Below are positions 36,746 through 46,065 of a stretch of 64,000 nucleotides of DNA, piece by piece. This stretch comes from JABWBD01 sp040768665 (GTDB lineage Bacteria; Planctomycetota; Planctomycetia; Pirellulales; Thermoguttaceae): the NCBI GenBank assembly GCA_040768665.1, contig JAXGMN010000013.1, positions 248,001-312,000 on the forward strand, given 5' to 3'. Each line of letters begins with the position of its first letter. Positions within the stretch are counted from its first letter, which is position 1. The position numbers and the translations under genes are program-made. Under the pieces are notes generated by a model. It was not told where the DNA came from. It worked only from the letters and a program-made list of their open reading frames with translations, and did not search any database.

Positions 36746-36808
36746 AAAGATGCGCGCACGGCGCGAAGATGTTACGGAGAAAGACTCTCACTCGCACGAC
36801 TGCGGCTC

Positions 36809-38182
36809 ATGCCGAAATTGACACGCCCCCCCTTGGAATCATTTACCGACCTGATCCGGGCAACCGACCCGCATGCCACACACCGGCTGGCACTTTTGGC
36901 CGAAGCGAGTCAACGGCTCTTGGCTCCCCGATCCGGCGCTGCCGAAGATCGGAAGGTTCTCGCCGGCCGCCTGGAACGGTGGCGTTATCAACTGCTCAAT
37001 GAACGGGCCGGCAACCTTCGGCCCGAGGATCGGAAACTAAGCGACGCGCTCGATGTCACAGCGAACGAATTGGCCGGACGGCCGTCGCGTCCGCCGCGAG
37101 CCGCCCGCGACGCCCTTGCCGGGGAGCGAGACGACCGGCGCATCGCGGAGGCGAAAGCCTGTCTTCAACCGGATTTCCCGCTGGACGATCTGGCGGCCCG
37201 TGCAGTCCGGCTCACCGCAGAGCATTTCGGGGGATGCAACAGGGCTCGCGCGCCGAGCGGTTCCTGGCAGATCCTTCTCTACGCGCCCCTCTACTTGTCG
37301 AGCCACTGCGTGAACTACTGCACGTATTGCGGGTTTCGTTATCCCAACGCGATCGAACGAGAGCATCTCGACGTGCCCGCCGCCGTGCACCAGGCCGAGA
37401 TCCTTTATCGTCGCGGTTTTCGGCACATACTGCTGGTCGCCGGCGACTTCCCGGGGCTCATGACGTCCGCATACACCGGCCCGATCATCCGCAGGCTGAC
37501 GGATCGGGCAGTGGAAGTCGCGATCGAAATCGCGCCGCAGACAACCGACGGCTATATCGAACTGGCCGACGCCGGGGCGTCCCGCGTGTCGCTGTATCAG
37601 GAAACGTACGACGAGCGGCTTTACCACGACTATCACCCGCGCGGAAGCAAAGCCTCGTACGACTGGCGGCTGGAAGGGCTGGAGCGCGCGGCCGAGGCGG
37701 GGATGAGGGGCCTGGGACTCGGCATCCTGCTCGGCCTTGCGGATCCGCGCAAGGATCTGCTCGCGATGGTCCGGCATGCGCGTTATCTCCAGGAGCGGTT
37801 TCCCGGACGCCTCCTGGCATTCAGCCTGCCGCGGATCCACGACGCGCCCCAAGGATTCGCCACACCGTATCCGGTCGACGACGAGTTGTTCGTCCGCATG
37901 TACTGCACGCTGCGCCTCATCTTCCCCGAAGCGATGCTCGTTCTCTCCACGCGCGAGCCGGCGGCCCTGAGGGACCGGCTGACGAAACTCTGTATTACGC
38001 AGCTCAGCGCCGGCAGCACGACCTCGCCCGGCGGTTACGAGGACGGCGCACAATGCAAGGGCGAGCAGTTCCCGGTTTCCGACCGGCGATCGGTCGATGA
38101 GGTCGCGCAGCGACTGCGGCAGAATGGATTCCAGGTCGTGTGGCGCTGCGATGATTCCGCAGCGGAGGCATCCACGGAATGA
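36809..38182 (+). CDS. ThiH-like radical SAM protein
   Basis: This 457-residue radical S-adenosylmethionine enzyme has the iron-sulfur motif CVNYCTYC (C-x3-C-x2-C, ~171-178) followed by GFRYPNAIER. It continues with the ThiH/HydG-type barrel: EILYRRGFRHILLVAGDFPG, QTTDGYIELADAGASRVSLY, QETYDERLYHDYHPRGSKAS and LGLGILLGLADPRKDLLAMV, and it ends with a DRRSVDEVAQRLRQNGFQVV tail. Known members split tyrosine into dehydroglycine (thiamin) or build part of the hydrogenase cluster. HydG's extra C-terminal Cys motif is not seen, so ThiH is nearer. The N-terminal ~110 residues before the barrel are longer than in typical ThiH. No other thiamin or hydrogenase gene is in the window. Confidence 0.8.
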   Translation: MPKLTRPPLESFTDLIRATDPHATHRLALLAEASQRLLAPRSGAAEDRKVLAGRLERWRYQLLNERAGNLRPEDRKLSDALDVTANELAGRPSRPPRAARDALAGERDDRRIAEAKACLQPDFPLDDLAARAVRLTAEHFGGCNRARAPSGSWQILLYAPLYLSSHCVNYCTYCGFRYPNAIEREHLDVPAAVHQAEILYRRGFRHILLVAGDFPGLMTSAYTGPIIRRLTDRAVEVAIEIAPQTTDGYIELADAGASRVSLYQETYDERLYHDYHPRGSKASYDWRLEGLERAAEAGMRGLGLGILLGLADPRKDLLAMVRHARYLQERFPGRLLAFSLPRIHDAPQGFATPYPVDDELFVRMYCTLRLIFPEAMLVLSTREPAALRDRLTKLCITQLSAGSTTSPGGYEDGAQCKGEQFPVSDRRSVDEVAQRLRQNGFQVVWRCDDSAAEASTE

Positions 38183-38189
38183 GACGCCG

Positions 38190-39248
38190 TCACTCCTTCG
38201 AAGCCGCTGTGCGTTTCTGCTGAAGGAGCCACTCGTAAAACTCAGGATTGGCGTAGGTCTCGGTCCAGGAGTCGTGGGCGGCCTTGGGATACACGGTGAG
38301 CTTTGCCTCGCCGCCGTGCTTGTTGAGCGCAGCGACCATCCTCTCCGATCGCTCCGGCGGAACGAGCGAGTCTTTGCCTCCGTGAAATGCCCAGGTCGGT
38401 ACGTGGGCGAAGTCCTTGGTCCAGTAGGCCTCCCCTCCACCGCAGATCGGCGCAATCGCAGCGAAGCGGTTCGGTGTATAGGCCGCCAGGGCCCACGTGC
38501 CGAAGCCGCCCATGCTGAGCCCGGTAACGTAGATCCGGTCCTCGTCGACCCCGTATTTCCCGACGATTTCGTCCACCAGGGCGGAGAGTTCCTGCGTCTG
38601 CCACCAGCGGCCCTTCGGGCATTGCGGCGAGACCACGATGAACGGGAACTGCTTACCTTGCTCGACAAGTTTGGGAGGACCGTGCTTCTTGACCAGTTCG
38701 AGATCGTCGCCGCGCTCGCCCGCACCATGCAGAAAGAGCATCAACGGCCAAGAGTCTTTCCGATCGTAGTCCTTCGGGAGATACAACAGGTAGTCAAGCA
38801 CGATACGAACATCGCGGTTCAACTCGCGGGCTTCTTGGGTCCCGGGATGGATCTCGAGGGAGGTCTCGCCGCGATCCTGTCCGGCGGGCTCTATCTCGCA
38901 AACCGCGACAATCCATCGCTGACGGATCTCGATCCCCTTCTTCCGATCGAGCGATCCACGTGCGACGACCGTCTTGCCGTTAAGCTTCTCGGCCAAAGCT
39001 TGCAGATCGGGATTCCCGCCGAAGTCCAACTCCCAGGTGATGTCCTTCGCAGAGATTGTGGTCCCGGTCGTCTCGCCACCGATGGCAACGATTCCGGTCC
39101 GAAGCGTACCCTTCACCTCGACGTGGATGGAATCGCTATATCCGGCGGCGGCCTTGTCGCCAGCCGTGGCCTGGCTTACCCCGAAAAGGCAGGCAAGACT
39201 CAGGTTCAGAATTGTTGCGAGGACAAACATTGCATGAGCAGGTCTCAT
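38190..39248 (-). CDS. Exported alpha/beta-hydrolase (esterase/PHB-depolymerase-like)
   Basis: The protein has 352 residues. Residues 1-29 are a signal peptide (MFVLATILNLSLACLFGVSQ). Residues ~35-125 form a small beta-rich domain of unknown role (KDITWELDFGGNPDLQALAE ... SLDRKKGIEIRQRW). The hydrolase domain follows: LPLMLFLHGAGERGDD-type entry, then PQCPKGRWW, the nucleophile elbow GLSMGGFG, the acid in AFHGGKDSLVPPER and the His in YPKAAHDSWTETY. Planctomycete relatives act as esterases on polysaccharide esters or short oligomers. It ends eight bases from the ThiH-like gene in convergent orientation, and its start is ten bases downstream of the HicB-like gene on the same strand. Confidence 0.82.
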   Translation of the reverse strand: MRPAHAMFVLATILNLSLACLFGVSQATAGDKAAAGYSDSIHVEVKGTLRTGIVAIGGETTGTTISAKDITWELDFGGNPDLQALAEKLNGKTVVARGSLDRKKGIEIRQRWIVAVCEIEPAGQDRGETSLEIHPGTQEARELNRDVRIVLDYLLYLPKDYDRKDSWPLMLFLHGAGERGDDLELVKKHGPPKLVEQGKQFPFIVVSPQCPKGRWWQTQELSALVDEIVGKYGVDEDRIYVTGLSMGGFGTWALAAYTPNRFAAIAPICGGGEAYWTKDFAHVPTWAFHGGKDSLVPPERSERMVAALNKHGGEAKLTVYPKAAHDSWTETYANPEFYEWLLQQKRTAASKE

Positions 39249-39257
39249 TTCGGCCTT

Positions 39258-39479
39258 TCAAATCTGAAGCGAGGACAGTTGTGCTATCACCTTCTTTCGC
39301 GATTCCCGGAGTGCCTCTGCCGCGTCGCGGGCGTTGGAAAACGCTTCGTCCAGCGTCTCGGCTTGGGTAATCAACTCAGGGTCCATGGGTGAGGTTACGA
39401 TGAAGCCGCCTTCTTCGGCAGGCTCAAGCGACAGCACCGATTCGCCGTCGCTTACCGTGTAGACTTTTCTTTCGGTCAT
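39258..39479 (-). CDS. HicB-like antitoxin-family protein (orphan)
   Basis: This 73-residue protein resembles the partially degraded RNase H-like fold of HicB antitoxins: KVYTVSDGESVLSLEPAEEG GFIVTSPMDPELITQAETLD EAFSNARDAAEALRE. The GGF(I/V)V..PxxPE..TQGxTxxEA pattern is the family's core. The DNA-binding tail some HicB proteins carry is missing, and no HicA toxin gene (small, double-stranded-RNA-binding-like) lies next to it. It may be a solitary regulator or the survivor of a broken toxin-antitoxin pair. It sits ten bases upstream of the esterase gene, so the two may share a promoter. The gap 39480-39641 shows nothing. Confidence 0.65.
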   Translation of the reverse strand: MTERKVYTVSDGESVLSLEPAEEGGFIVTSPMDPELITQAETLDEAFSNARDAAEALRESRKKVIAQLSSLQI

Positions 39480-39641
39480 GGCGTATCCCTCACCTGTGGG
39501 CAGAGCTGTGATCTCACAAGGTTACCACTCAATGAGATCGTCCGATTTCGGACGGCAAACGCTAGACAATCACGCATCATTTTAGTCACCGATCCCAGTG
39601 GAGGAAATGCCCCCGTAACATAAACAAAGGCATGGAAAGCG

Positions 39642-41525
39642 CTACTCCTTCTTCAAATCTGCCAGAATCTTCTCCATCAGCGGCGACACCCCGTATCCCA
39701 TCCGCTGGAATTCGCGGCTGACATTCATCGGCAGGGCTTGGAGGTCGTCGAGGATGGGGAGTGCCTTTTGGTCCAAATCGTCGATTGCGTTCAGGGCCAT
39801 CAGCGCCACGTAGACGCCGTGCTCGCGATAGTCTGACAGTTCCAGGAGAACCGGTAAGGCCATGTCAAGGTCGTCAGCCGGGCCATGCCGCCCGAGAGCC
39901 CACGCCGCGGCGATCCGAACCGCCGGGGCCGGATCCGCGAGGCACTGGCGCAGTTGCGGCCTTGCCGACGCCACGGCATCCCGTCCGCGGATCAGCATGC
40001 CCAGCGCCGCCCAATAGCGGACCGCGCTGTCCTTGTCGCTTGTCGCCTTCTTCAAGTCCACAAGTGCGGCCGGATCCCGTGAAGTGGCACTGTCGGCCAC
40101 CGCCATGATCCGCTCGAGGGGATAACTCTGAGGATCGTGTCCTATTGCATACGGGGTCGTGCCTTGCGATCGGCTGTGGATCTCGGGTTCCGGCAGGAAG
40201 CCCAGGTCGCGGATCGCCAGGCAGTGCTCGCGGTGTGCGGTGCGCAACCGATCCAGGATTTCCCGGTGCTGCGGCGAATCGGCAAGGTTATGCACCTCGT
40301 CCGGGTCGTTGTCGAGGTCGTACAACTCTTCTGCGGGTTTCGGTTGCCAGAAGTGGCTCTGCTCCGCCGTCAGCTTGCCAGCATCGTAGAGTTGCCGCCA
40401 GACGCGCGTGGTCGGCGTCTGGAACATGTAGCGAACGTGCTGGCCGTAGGGTAGGTGCGGCATGTAGTTGCGCAAATAGACGTACCGGCCGTCGCTCGCC
40501 GAACGGATCATGTCGTAACGCTCGTCCATCCGGCCGCGGAACCCGAAGAGGTACGGCTGGGGACCGGCGTCGTAGCGGCCGAGAAAAGCACGGCCCTGCA
40601 TATACGCCGGCGGTTCGATTCCAGCGAGGCTGAGCACTGTGGGCGCAAGATCGACGAAGCTGACTAGCCGGTCCGTCCGGCCCCCGGGGCGGTAATCCTG
40701 CGGTGCGAGGCCGCGGAATTTCTCCGGGACATGGACGATCAAGGCCACCTCAAGCCCGGAGTTGTACGGAAACCGCTTGCTTCGAGGCATGCCCGAGCCG
40801 TGGTCCCCGTAGAAAAACACGATCGTTTCGTCGGCCAGCCCGGCTTCCTGCAGCTCGTGCAGACGCTCTCCGGCCTGCTTGTCCATGGTGGTAATGTTGT
40901 CGTAATACTGCGCCCAGTCCTGACGAACCTCCAGAGTATCCGGGTGGTAGGCGGGTAGAGTCGCGTCGGCCGGATCGTGCACGAAATCGTGCGGGCGACG
41001 GCGGATCTGGCTCTCATGAGTTACGGTGAAATTGAAGATCGCGAAGAAAGGCTGCCCCGTGCGACGGTTTTTCCAGTGGGCCTTTTTCGACGACGCGTCC
41101 CAGACCTCGCCCGGCTTAGTCAGGTTATAGTCCTCCTTGTTGTTGTTGGTGCAGTAGTAGCCCGCTTCACGGAGATACTGCGGATACATCTGCATGCCCT
41201 CGGGCATCGGGGCCATGCTTCGCATGTGTTGCGAACCCGTCGAGGTCGGATAGACGCCGCTGATGATCGTCGTCCGCGCCGGAGCACAGACCGGTGCGTT
41301 GGACCATGTGTGCAGGTAGATCATTCCGCGGGAGGCAAGCTCGTCGAGGTGAGGTGTGTCGGCGTAGGCGTCGCCGTAGCATCCAAGTTCCGGTCCGATG
41401 TCTTCGGAGGTGAGCCAGAGAATGTTAGGCTTCAAAGTCGCTTCGGCGCCGGTGCTCGGCGACAGGCAAGAAAGCAGCGAAAACGCGACAACGAGCGGCA
41501 CGACATGGAGTCGACCAGGATTCAT
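39642..41525 (-). CDS. Exported sulfatase with a C-terminal HEAT-like repeat tail
   Basis: The protein has 627 residues, starting at MNPGRLH. The signal region ends LLSCLSPSTGAEA; the Cys within LLSC might be lipidated. The sulfatase domain has KPNILWLTSEDIGPELGCYG (metal ligands; Glu-Asp where Asp-Asp is usual), the maturation motif CAPAR at ~80-84 in which Cys would be converted to formylglycine, and FFYGDHGSGMPRSKRFPYNS. Residues ~480-627 form HEAT-like repeats (RYWAALGMLIRGRDAVASAR, VRIAAAWALGRHGPADDLDM). It would remove sulfate from exported glycans, after activation by a separate sulfatase-maturase that is not in the window. The repeat tail is unusual for the enzyme class. Confidence 0.86.
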   Translation of the reverse strand: MNPGRLHVVPLVVAFSLLSCLSPSTGAEATLKPNILWLTSEDIGPELGCYGDAYADTPHLDELASRGMIYLHTWSNAPVCAPARTTIISGVYPTSTGSQHMRSMAPMPEGMQMYPQYLREAGYYCTNNNKEDYNLTKPGEVWDASSKKAHWKNRRTGQPFFAIFNFTVTHESQIRRRPHDFVHDPADATLPAYHPDTLEVRQDWAQYYDNITTMDKQAGERLHELQEAGLADETIVFFYGDHGSGMPRSKRFPYNSGLEVALIVHVPEKFRGLAPQDYRPGGRTDRLVSFVDLAPTVLSLAGIEPPAYMQGRAFLGRYDAGPQPYLFGFRGRMDERYDMIRSASDGRYVYLRNYMPHLPYGQHVRYMFQTPTTRVWRQLYDAGKLTAEQSHFWQPKPAEELYDLDNDPDEVHNLADSPQHREILDRLRTAHREHCLAIRDLGFLPEPEIHSRSQGTTPYAIGHDPQSYPLERIMAVADSATSRDPAALVDLKKATSDKDSAVRYWAALGMLIRGRDAVASARPQLRQCLADPAPAVRIAAAWALGRHGPADDLDMALPVLLELSDYREHGVYVALMALNAIDDLDQKALPILDDLQALPMNVSREFQRMGYGVSPLMEKILADLKKE

Positions 41526-41705
41526 CGGTTCGGCCCTTCCCAAAAAAGAGAGATTATCTCGTAGACGCCTGAATGGCTTGGACGACGGGGAGTATTTTGT
41601 CATCCGTGCCCCGGCTTTGCCATCCGTGCTGTGACGACAAGTGGAAGGCATGGCAGCACGGATGGCAGACCCGGGGCACGGACTGGGCGGCCTCGCCCTC
41701 CGCGT

Positions 41706-44294
41706 CTACCGGCTGCGCCGCCCTCGCCCCGCCTTAATGAGGATCAACTGGGCCTCGTATCTCTGGGCCAGATCGTTCTGGTTCGCCTTTCGGAATCGCC
41801 GAATTCCCCGCTCGAACATTTCGATGCAATAGCGACTCGGCGAGTTGTTTTGCATCTGCGGAATCTTGGGGAGAAAATCCTGGTAAAATCGGACAAGCTG
41901 TGCGTCGGTTCCCTCGATGTCTTTGCAGATGTCCTCGAGCCGGTCAAGCATCTGGGGCACATAACGGCCTTCCGTCGGCATTTGCTGAATCGAGAGGGTC
42001 AGCCACGAGATCGCCTCCTTTTCGCGCCGTTCCGACACGAGGTGGTCGACATACTTTAAAATCGTTTCGCACGCGAGATCCGGCCGACCCGTGGTTCCGC
42101 AGAGCGTCAGCATCTTTTCGTAGGCCTTCTCGTACTGCTTCGGGTTGTCCTGGAAGGCGATCATGTCCTCGAAAACCTTGCAGGGAAAGTCCGGAAAACG
42201 CCCGAAGGTCCGGAAAAGATTGTCCAGCGACGCCGCCATCGCCCGATGCTGGTCCGCCTCGATCTTCTTCTCTCGCGAGATCTGGGCGATGGCCAGCCAA
42301 GCCGCTTCACTGCCCGGACAGAACTTGATCACCTGGTTGAGAAAGGTCAACTGGGCAGCCGTGTCCATCTTGAGGACGTCGCGTATCGCCGGGTAGGCCC
42401 TCATGATCAGCGCGGCCTGCCGCTTCGCTTGGGGATTCAGAGCAACCGTGTGAAGACGAAGCTCCAGGTCGCGGTCGGTAGTCTCTTCGCCCGTGGCCGG
42501 GTCAATCAAGGTGCCGACGTAGGGCCGATCGCCTCCGGCGGGAAGCTGCGACTGCATTGCGAATACGATGCCGCCCTTGGAGAGATTGGCGAGTTCAACC
42601 CACTGGACCCAGGTCTGTTCGCCGCCCGATGCGACTCTGCCGGTAACGCTCGCGGCCGGCACGCACAGACACTTGGCAACCCGCACGGCGAAATCGACCT
42701 GCATCGGGTGCAGCCCGCCAAACTGCCGGAGGTTGGCCAGGGTGTACGGTCTCCCCTTGATCCTCCCGCTGCCGCCGCTCTCCGAAACGTTCATTTCGCC
42801 ATCGTAAGGGACCTCCGAACAGCACTGTCCGATCATCGCCCGTTTCGGCAGATAGTTCAGCAGCGCCCAGTGCCGTTCGGGCAACGGGGTGCGGTGGTCG
42901 ACCACGTAACACAGAAACTCCCACGGGAGCGACTGCGCTCGCCCCTGCATCACCTTTTCCGATTCGACGAAATACCGGAAGCAGTCGATCGGGCCGGCCG
43001 TGGTCTCAGGCGGCGTGGCGCCGGCCCGCTGCTGATGCGGGCCATAGTCGTAGATCCCTTTCTCGTCGTCCCACGTCACTGCCAGCGCGATGGCAAGTTC
43101 GCGATAGGCGGGGAAGGCGTTCGGGAACTGCTTCTTGAGCTCTTTGAACAGGCTGACCGCAATCTGCACGTCGTCGTGTTCCGGATCGAGCGCCGTGTAG
43201 AGCTCGTCGCGGATCTCCGATTCGGCCGCCAGCCACTGCTTCATACCATCGGCGTCCTCGCCCAATCCCCGGTGGATGTCGGCCCAGTGTTGGCGTTCGA
43301 ATTGGTCGGCGTAGATCTTTCGGAGCGAGGGATACTCCGCGGGTTGAAATAGGCGGTTCTTGTCATAGATCGCCAGAACCTGATCGTTCGTCGTGTCCGG
43401 CCCGTCGGGGGCCGGCGGGATGATCACCTTTTTCTCGGGCGGCGACGCGGCCGCCTCTTCCGACTCCGGTTTCTTCTCGCCCGCCTTCTCCTCCGGCTTT
43501 TCTTCCGCCATGTCGGCAGACGCCTCGCTGGTCGCCAGATCTGCCGCGCCGGCCGCCGGAGCCGCAACGCGGACCTTGATCTCTTTCGTGGTCGAAAGCC
43601 CTCCGCCGCCCGCCTCCACGGCCGTCACCGTGAAAGCAACTTCCTCCTGCCCGGGCTCGAGCCCGGAAGATTCCCAATAGATCGCCCCCGTCGTCTGGTT
43701 GATCTCTGCTCCGGGCGGCCCCTGGGAAAGGAGAAATCTCACCTGGTTCGACGGCCTGTCGGGATCGTGCGCGTCGACCACCAGGTACAGCGGCGTGTCG
43801 GGCTCAATGGTCTTCTCCGCGATGGGGCCGAAAACGGGCGGCTGGTCGACTTCCAGCACCGCCACGCTGAACTGCACCTGGTCCAACGCGCGCTGCGAGC
43901 CGTAGTCGAGCAGGCGAACGACCACGTCGTAGGTTCCCGGGCCCTGCTCCTCCGTGGGCGTCCACGTGAAGACACCCGTCTGCCGATCGATCTCGGCGCC
44001 TTTCGGAGCCTTAAGCAATTCGAACCAGCCGGACTCGGCGGATTGCTCGCTCGCGACGGAGAACTTCAGCGTCTGGAGTTCCTCGATCTCCTGCTTGGGA
44101 ACCGGTGCCAGACGCGGCGCCAGGCTCGAGCGGGTGTAAACCGCGATCCCAAGCCCGACAATCAAGGCCATGGCGAAGATCCCGCCCCCGACCGCCAAGA
44201 AGTGCTCGGCCGAGGGCTTTCTGCGGCGCAGCCTTCGAACCACGGAGTGTCTCGGAGCTTGCCCCACGTTGAACTCGTCTGGCGAATGCGACAT
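41706..44294 (-). CDS. Membrane-anchored protein with cadherin-like domains and a degenerate transglutaminase-like region
   Basis: The protein has 862 residues; the second of two adjacent ATGs is best spaced from GGAGGAGC. One membrane helix lies at ~35-55 (FLAVGGGIFAMALIVGLGIA). Two cadherin/Ig-like domains follow (IDRQTGVFTWTPTEEQGPGT, INQTTGAIYWESSGLEPGQE; ~65-245), then an acidic Glu/Lys/Ala linker (~250-300). The middle holds TPR-like helices. Residues ~520-565 resemble the core of transglutaminase-like proteases (MQVDFAVRVAKCLCVPAASV TGRVASGGEQTWVQWVEL), but the Cys and His that make those enzymes active are replaced. The end (~700-860) has more helical repeats and a basic tail. The protein is surface-exposed by prediction; role unknown. 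Confidence 0.72.
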   Translation of the reverse strand: MSHSPDEFNVGQAPRHSVVRRLRRRKPSAEHFLAVGGGIFAMALIVGLGIAVYTRSSLAPRLAPVPKQEIEELQTLKFSVASEQSAESGWFELLKAPKGAEIDRQTGVFTWTPTEEQGPGTYDVVVRLLDYGSQRALDQVQFSVAVLEVDQPPVFGPIAEKTIEPDTPLYLVVDAHDPDRPSNQVRFLLSQGPPGAEINQTTGAIYWESSGLEPGQEEVAFTVTAVEAGGGGLSTTKEIKVRVAAPAAGAADLATSEASADMAEEKPEEKAGEKKPESEEAAASPPEKKVIIPPAPDGPDTTNDQVLAIYDKNRLFQPAEYPSLRKIYADQFERQHWADIHRGLGEDADGMKQWLAAESEIRDELYTALDPEHDDVQIAVSLFKELKKQFPNAFPAYRELAIALAVTWDDEKGIYDYGPHQQRAGATPPETTAGPIDCFRYFVESEKVMQGRAQSLPWEFLCYVVDHRTPLPERHWALLNYLPKRAMIGQCCSEVPYDGEMNVSESGGSGRIKGRPYTLANLRQFGGLHPMQVDFAVRVAKCLCVPAASVTGRVASGGEQTWVQWVELANLSKGGIVFAMQSQLPAGGDRPYVGTLIDPATGEETTDRDLELRLHTVALNPQAKRQAALIMRAYPAIRDVLKMDTAAQLTFLNQVIKFCPGSEAAWLAIAQISREKKIEADQHRAMAASLDNLFRTFGRFPDFPCKVFEDMIAFQDNPKQYEKAYEKMLTLCGTTGRPDLACETILKYVDHLVSERREKEAISWLTLSIQQMPTEGRYVPQMLDRLEDICKDIEGTDAQLVRFYQDFLPKIPQMQNNSPSRYCIEMFERGIRRFRKANQNDLAQRYEAQLILIKAGRGRRSR

Positions 44295-44674
44295 CATGCT
44301 CCTCCGCCGGCGCAACTCGTCCGAACGGCTGGCGACGCGAGGTTACCTCCTCAACGGCGCTCCCGGCACGTCGGCCGAATCCCCGCCAATTGCGACTTCC
44401 CGTGCAACGGGCAAATGCCCGACCCGTTTTCCAGGTTCCTGTGCGCCCCGTTGTCATTCTAAAAGACACAACCCATCAGTGGCAAGCATACCCTGCCCGA
44501 ACCGTGCCGGTTAAGAGACATTGCCGCCCCCGGACGTGGACTGCCGGGGAATATTCTGCCGTGCAAGTTAGGCCCATGGCAACTCCCTTTGACACCGCTC
44601 CCCCCACGAGGGATACTTATGGGATGCGCTCGTCAAAGGTTGCCCCTAGTGTCTCCCGTGTCGGCGGACCAGCC
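44295..44674. other. Divergent intergenic region before mgtE
   Basis: These 380 bases lie between divergent genes and must carry both promoters. The mgtE frame is open upstream as far as 44390 but reads as non-conserved. I looked for an M-box riboswitch, which controls mgtE in other bacteria, and saw no matching architecture. No other feature is evident. Confidence 0.4.
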
Positions 44675-46027
44675 ATGACCAACACACTCTATCTTCCCGA
44701 ACTCCGCGAGATGCTGGCCGAAAACAACGCCGCCGAGCTCCGCGAGTTCTGTGAAGCGCTGCATCCCGCGCGGACCGCGGAGTTCATGGAAGGGCTGTCC
44801 GCGACGGAGATGTGGGCGGTCCTGCAATACGCGGAACCACAGTTGCGCGTCCAGATCTTCAATTTTCTGGACCACGACAAGCAGCTCCAAATCGTTCAAG
44901 ACATGGACCGGGCCGAGATCGCCCGGTTGATCAGTGACCTGCCTCCCGACGACCGCGTGGACCTGCTCGAGGATGTGAGCCCGGAGATCATTGCCGAACT
45001 GATGCCGATGCTGCCGGTGGAGGAGCGTCGCGACATCCAGCGTCTGAGCTCCTTCCCCGAACACACGGCCGGGGCGATCATGACCACGGAGTTCGCACGG
45101 CTGAGCGAGAGTCTCACCGTCCGCCAGGCCTTGGAAGAGATCGGACGTCAGGCTGAAGAACTCGAGACCATCTACTATCTCTATGTGGTCGACGCGGAAG
45201 ACCACCTTCGCGGACTGGTGTCGGCACGCCAGTTGGTTTCCAAGATGGGCAAGCCTGATACGAAGATCGGCGACATCATGGAGCGCGATCTGGTCACGGT
45301 CAACGCCCTGGACGACCAGGAGCAAGTGGCCGAGAAGGTCGCTCACTTCGATCTCCTGGCGATCCCTGTCGTAGACGACGAATGGAGACTTGCCGGGATC
45401 ATCACGCACGACGACGTGATCGATGTGATGCGAGAGGAGGCGGTGGAAGACGCCTATCACCGCGGTGCCGTGTATCCGCTCGAGCGGAGCTACTTGGAGA
45501 CTCGGCTCCTCACCCTGACCTGGAAGCGGGGAATTTGGCTCGCCGTCCTTTTTTTCGCCGCCTTGCTTACGGCAGTGGCCTTGGAACGCTACGAGGGAGT
45601 CATCGCCGAAATCTCGTGGCTCGTCCCTTTCCTGCCGCTGATCATCTCAAGCGGAGGAAACTCGGGCAATCAATCGGCGACTCTCATCATCACTGCCCTG
45701 TCGGCCGGCGACGTGACACTCGAAGATTGGTGGCCCATCGTCCGCCGGGAATTCCTCATGGGCCTTATGCTCGGCGGAGCCCTCGCTACCGTTGGCTATC
45801 TCAGCGCGTTGCCGATCGCCCCGGCATATTATGATGCCTTGGTTATACCAATCACTCTCTTGCTGGTGATCGTCTGCGGCACGCTGACCGGATCGCTGCT
45901 GCCATTGCTTTTCCGGCGAATGGGGCTCGATCCTGCCATGATGAGCAATCCGTTTGTTGCCGGTCTGATCGACCTTCTCGGAATTCTCATCTACATGAAT
46001 GTTTCTCTGTTGATGCTCCGGCGCTAG
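44675..46027 (+). CDS. mgtE: Magnesium transporter MgtE
   Basis: This 450-residue start gives the usual MgtE length; upstream in-frame ATGs would add unrelated residues. The cytoplasmic N domain spans ~1-130 (SDLPPDDRVDLLEDVSPEII, LPVEERRDIQRLSSFPEHTA). Two CBS domains follow at ~135-255 (AGAIMTTEF and IGDIMERDLVTVNALDDQEQ, with HDDVIDVMREEA). Five membrane helices lie at ~285-450, with the channel motif SSGGNSGNQSATLIITALSA and the final PFVAGLIDLLGILIYM in which Asp lines the magnesium site. The N and CBS domains close the pore when magnesium is plentiful. All conserved parts are intact. Confidence 0.93.
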   Translation: MTNTLYLPELREMLAENNAAELREFCEALHPARTAEFMEGLSATEMWAVLQYAEPQLRVQIFNFLDHDKQLQIVQDMDRAEIARLISDLPPDDRVDLLEDVSPEIIAELMPMLPVEERRDIQRLSSFPEHTAGAIMTTEFARLSESLTVRQALEEIGRQAEELETIYYLYVVDAEDHLRGLVSARQLVSKMGKPDTKIGDIMERDLVTVNALDDQEQVAEKVAHFDLLAIPVVDDEWRLAGIITHDDVIDVMREEAVEDAYHRGAVYPLERSYLETRLLTLTWKRGIWLAVLFFAALLTAVALERYEGVIAEISWLVPFLPLIISSGGNSGNQSATLIITALSAGDVTLEDWWPIVRREFLMGLMLGGALATVGYLSALPIAPAYYDALVIPITLLLVIVCGTLTGSLLPLLFRRMGLDPAMMSNPFVAGLIDLLGILIYMNVSLLMLRR

Positions 46028-46064
46028 ACGCCCTGACAAAACGGGGACCGGCGCCTCGGCAGGC
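46028..46064. repeat. AACGGGGAC-type dispersed repeat, copy 2 (partial)
   Basis: GCCCTGACAAAACGGGGACC then GGCGCCTCGGCAGG matches the left part of copies at 8788 and 57461, with a few substitutions. It begins at the mgtE stop. Confidence 0.55.
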
Positions 46065-46065
46065 A

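Noticed and set aside
39258..39479. A HicA toxin partner for the HicB-like protein
   Set aside because: Both flanks were read; neither has a 60-80 residue HicA-like frame with the expected His-Gly motif.
44295..44674. Possible M-box riboswitch before mgtE
   Set aside because: No conserved core or terminator hairpin could be made out by eye.
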